A DNA stretch of 64,000 nt. Source: Duganella sp. OV510 (GTDB lineage Bacteria; Pseudomonadota; Gammaproteobacteria; Burkholderiales; Burkholderiaceae_D). Under the pieces are notes generated by a model that did not search any database, had not been told where the DNA came from, and saw nothing but the letters and a program-made list of their open reading frames with translations. Position numbers and translations under genes: made by a program. The DNA is taken from assembly GCF_900100205.1 (NCBI RefSeq), contig NZ_FNEQ01000001.1, forward strand, positions 558,001 through 622,000, in the 5' to 3' direction. Position 1 is the stretch's first letter. The number at the start of each line of letters is the position of its first letter. Below, piece by piece: positions 62,449-64,000 of the stretch.

Positions 62449-64000
62449 TTCTCAACTCGATCAGCAAAAGAGCGCCATGTTAGCATGCGACGGCGCGTCA
62501 GCCATTGCACCCCATCGTCGATATAGCTGAACACCACCGGAATCACCAGCAGGCTAAGGAAAGTAGACGACAACAAGCCGCCGATCACCACCACGGCCAT
62601 TGGCGCGCGGAAGCTTGGATCGCTGCCCCATCCCAGCGCCACCGGCAGCATGCCCGCGCCCATGGCGATGGTGGTCATCACAATGGGGCGCACGCGCTTG
62701 TGGCAGGCATCGACGGTTGCCGCCCAGCGGGTCATGCCCTGCGCACGCGCGATGGCGATGTAATCGACCAGCAGGATGGCATTTTTTGTCGCGATACCCA
62801 TCAGCATAATCAGTCCGATCATCGACGGCATCGACAGCGCCGATCCGCTGACATACAGCGCCAGGAACGCACCCGGTATCGACAACACCAGCGCTGCCAG
62901 TATGGTGACAGGCTGCGCAAAATCCTTCAACAGCAGCACCAGCACCGCATAGATGCATAGCACGCCGGTCAACATGGCGATGCCGAAGCCGGATGCCAGT
63001 TCCGCCATTTGTTCGGCGTCACCCATCGCGCTGCGCTGCACGCCCGGCGGCAAGGCGCGCAGGCTGGGCAAGGCCAGCGCCGCCTGCTCGACGACACCAA
63101 GCGGCAGCTCATTCAACTCGACCTGCAAATTGATGTTGCGCACCCGGTCATAGCGCGCGATCTGGGCCGGTCCGCTGCCCAACTCCAGGGTGGCGACATT
63201 TTCCAGCGCCACCGGCCCACGCGTGCCGGCCACCGGCAGGCGTTTCAGCGTATCGAGGTCGCTGCGCGCCGACGCTGGCAAGCGCACCACCACCGGCACC
63301 TGGCGCGCGCTGAAATTCAGCCGGGCCAGATCCTGTTCATAATCGCCGCTGGTCGCCACCCGCAATGCATCGGCGATGGCGGCGGATGTGACGCCCAGGT
63401 CGGCCGCGCGGGCAAAATCTGGATGCACCAGCAGTTCCGGCTGCACCAGTCCAGCACTGGAGGTCACACCACCGATGCCAGGAATGGTCCGCAATTCACG
63501 CGCCACCTGAGCGGCATGCCGCGCCAGCAGCTCGCCATCCTCGCCGGACAAGGCCACCACATAGTTTTCACTCGAACCGCCGGAACCCACGCCGACGCGC
63601 ACTCCCGGCAGCAGCGCCAGCGCATCACGCAGTTGCTGCTCGACCTGCTGGCGGCTGATGCCGGGTCGCTCGCTGCGGTGCGCCAGTGTCAGCGTCAGGA
63701 CTGCGTTGCGCACATCGGCCGCGCCGGGCATCTCATCCGGATCATCACCACCCACGCTACCGGCGCCCACGGCGGTGTACATCATTTTCAGCTGGCGGTT
63801 ATCTCGTATCAAACTGCGCGCCCGGTGCGCCGCCGACAGCGTATCGGCCAGCGTAGCGCCCGGCGGCAGCGTCAATCGCACCTGGGTTTGCGCCACATCG
63901 TCAGGCGGGATGAAGGCTTCCGGCAGCCGCGATGCCATCAACAGCCCAACCAGCATGAAGCCCAGCGCCACCAGCATGGTTCTGGCGCGATGCCGCAAAC
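62427..64000 (-). CDS. RND efflux transporter (AcrB/HAE-type), N-terminal part outside window
   Basis: The visible 524 codons form the C-terminal half of an inner-membrane proton-driven pump. Seen are the second porter domain (ATLADTLSAAHRARSLIRDN, IPGIGGVTSSAGLVQPELLVHPDFARAADLGVTSAAIADALRVATSG shortened to HPDFARAADLGVTSAAIADAL) and the last six helices with MPSMIGLIMLMGIATKNAILLVDYI and RPIVMTTIAMGAGMLPVALGWG. These features fit the AcrB/hydrophobe-amphiphile efflux branch more than the heavy-metal CusA branch, which would show methionine pairs. The membrane-fusion protein and outer-membrane factor genes are not in this window. Confidence 0.92.
   Translation of the reverse strand, partial: LRHRARTMLVALGFMLVGLLMASRLPEAFIPPDDVAQTQVRLTLPPGATLADTLSAAHRARSLIRDNRQLKMMYTAVGAGSVGGDDPDEMPGAADVRNAVLTLTLAHRSERPGISRQQVEQQLRDALALLPGVRVGVGSGGSSENYVVALSGEDGELLARHAAQVARELRTIPGIGGVTSSAGLVQPELLVHPDFARAADLGVTSAAIADALRVATSGDYEQDLARLNFSARQVPVVVRLPASARSDLDTLKRLPVAGTRGPVALENVATLELGSGPAQIARYDRVRNINLQVELNELPLGVVEQAALALPSLRALPPGVQRSAMGDAEQMAELASGFGIAMLTGVLCIYAVLVLLLKDFAQPVTILAALVLSIPGAFLALYVSGSALSMPSMIGLIMLMGIATKNAILLVDYIAIARAQGMTRWAATVDACHKRVRPIVMTTIAMGAGMLPVALGWGSDPSFRAPMAVVVIGGLLSSTFLSLLVIPVVFSYIDDGVQWLTRRRMLTWRSFADRVEKWRLKKL

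Overview
The window is dense, GC-rich (roughly 60-65 %) proteobacterial chromosome. Gene content points to a soil or plant-associated betaproteobacterium of the Massilia/Duganella/Janthinobacterium type (Oxalobacteraceae): many TonB-dependent receptors with their own ECF sigma cassette, a monomeric NADP isocitrate dehydrogenase, a PEP-CTERM surface protein, a Cache-type chemoreceptor, and large pectin-degrading capacity. The genus is an inference from gene content only. No rRNA, tRNA, CRISPR array, phage or insertion sequence was seen. Both ends cut a gene: a Tsp/Prc protease at the left and an RND pump at the right.

Layout. 1-5.7 kb: tail-specific protease, a methyl-accepting chemotaxis protein, and a small periplasmic copper-handling group (DUF2946, SCO, PCuAC). 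5.7-10.9 kb: a complete FecI-FecR-FecA type surface-signalling operon that ends in a metallo-beta-lactamase-fold exoenzyme; the same ECF-type promoter stands before the sigma gene and before the receptor gene. 11.1-36.9 kb: a large locus for pectin and rhamnogalacturonan-I. It holds a PL22-like oligogalacturonate lyase, a TIGR01782-type receptor, two GH105 hydrolases, two GH28 enzymes, a GH106 alpha-L-rhamnosidase, L-rhamnose isomerase, a fused rhamnulose-1-phosphate aldolase/dehydrogenase, a DeoR-type regulator, a second receptor, a DUF1593 protein, a PL10 pectate lyase and a DUF5060/DUF4038 glycosidase-like protein. An Rpn/DUF4351-type nuclease gene sits inside it. 36.9-44.9 kb: membrane HExxH protein, isochorismatase-like hydrolase, icd, a glucarate/galactarate-type MFS carrier, hybrid histidine kinase, DUF4844 protein. 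44.9-53 kb: two alpha/beta hydrolases, thymidine kinase, a reverse-transsulfuration pair (CBS and cystathionine gamma-lyase/synthase), a membrane-anchored HNH-like protein, and a stand-alone FabF-like ketosynthase divergent from an AraC regulator. 53-57.4 kb: penicillin/AHL acylase, orphan ParB-like protein, PEP-CTERM protein and a small protein. 57.4-62.2 kb: Fes-like esterase, siderophore receptor and PchR-type AraC regulator around a Fur box. 62.25-64 kb: a small membrane protein and an RND pump.

How the genes work together. Extracellular or periplasmic lyases and hydrolases (PL10, GH28, PL22, GH105, GH106) cut pectin backbones and release L-rhamnose and unsaturated uronides. Two receptors would import oligomers, and RhaI and RhaD process rhamnose. 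No rhamnulokinase gene is in the window. Regulation looks layered. A 93-bp upstream block aligns without gaps between the GH106 operon and rhaD. A triple TGG-N5-CCA array stands before the second receptor. The FecI-type promoter pair belongs to the neighbouring cassette. All alignments and counts were made by eye.
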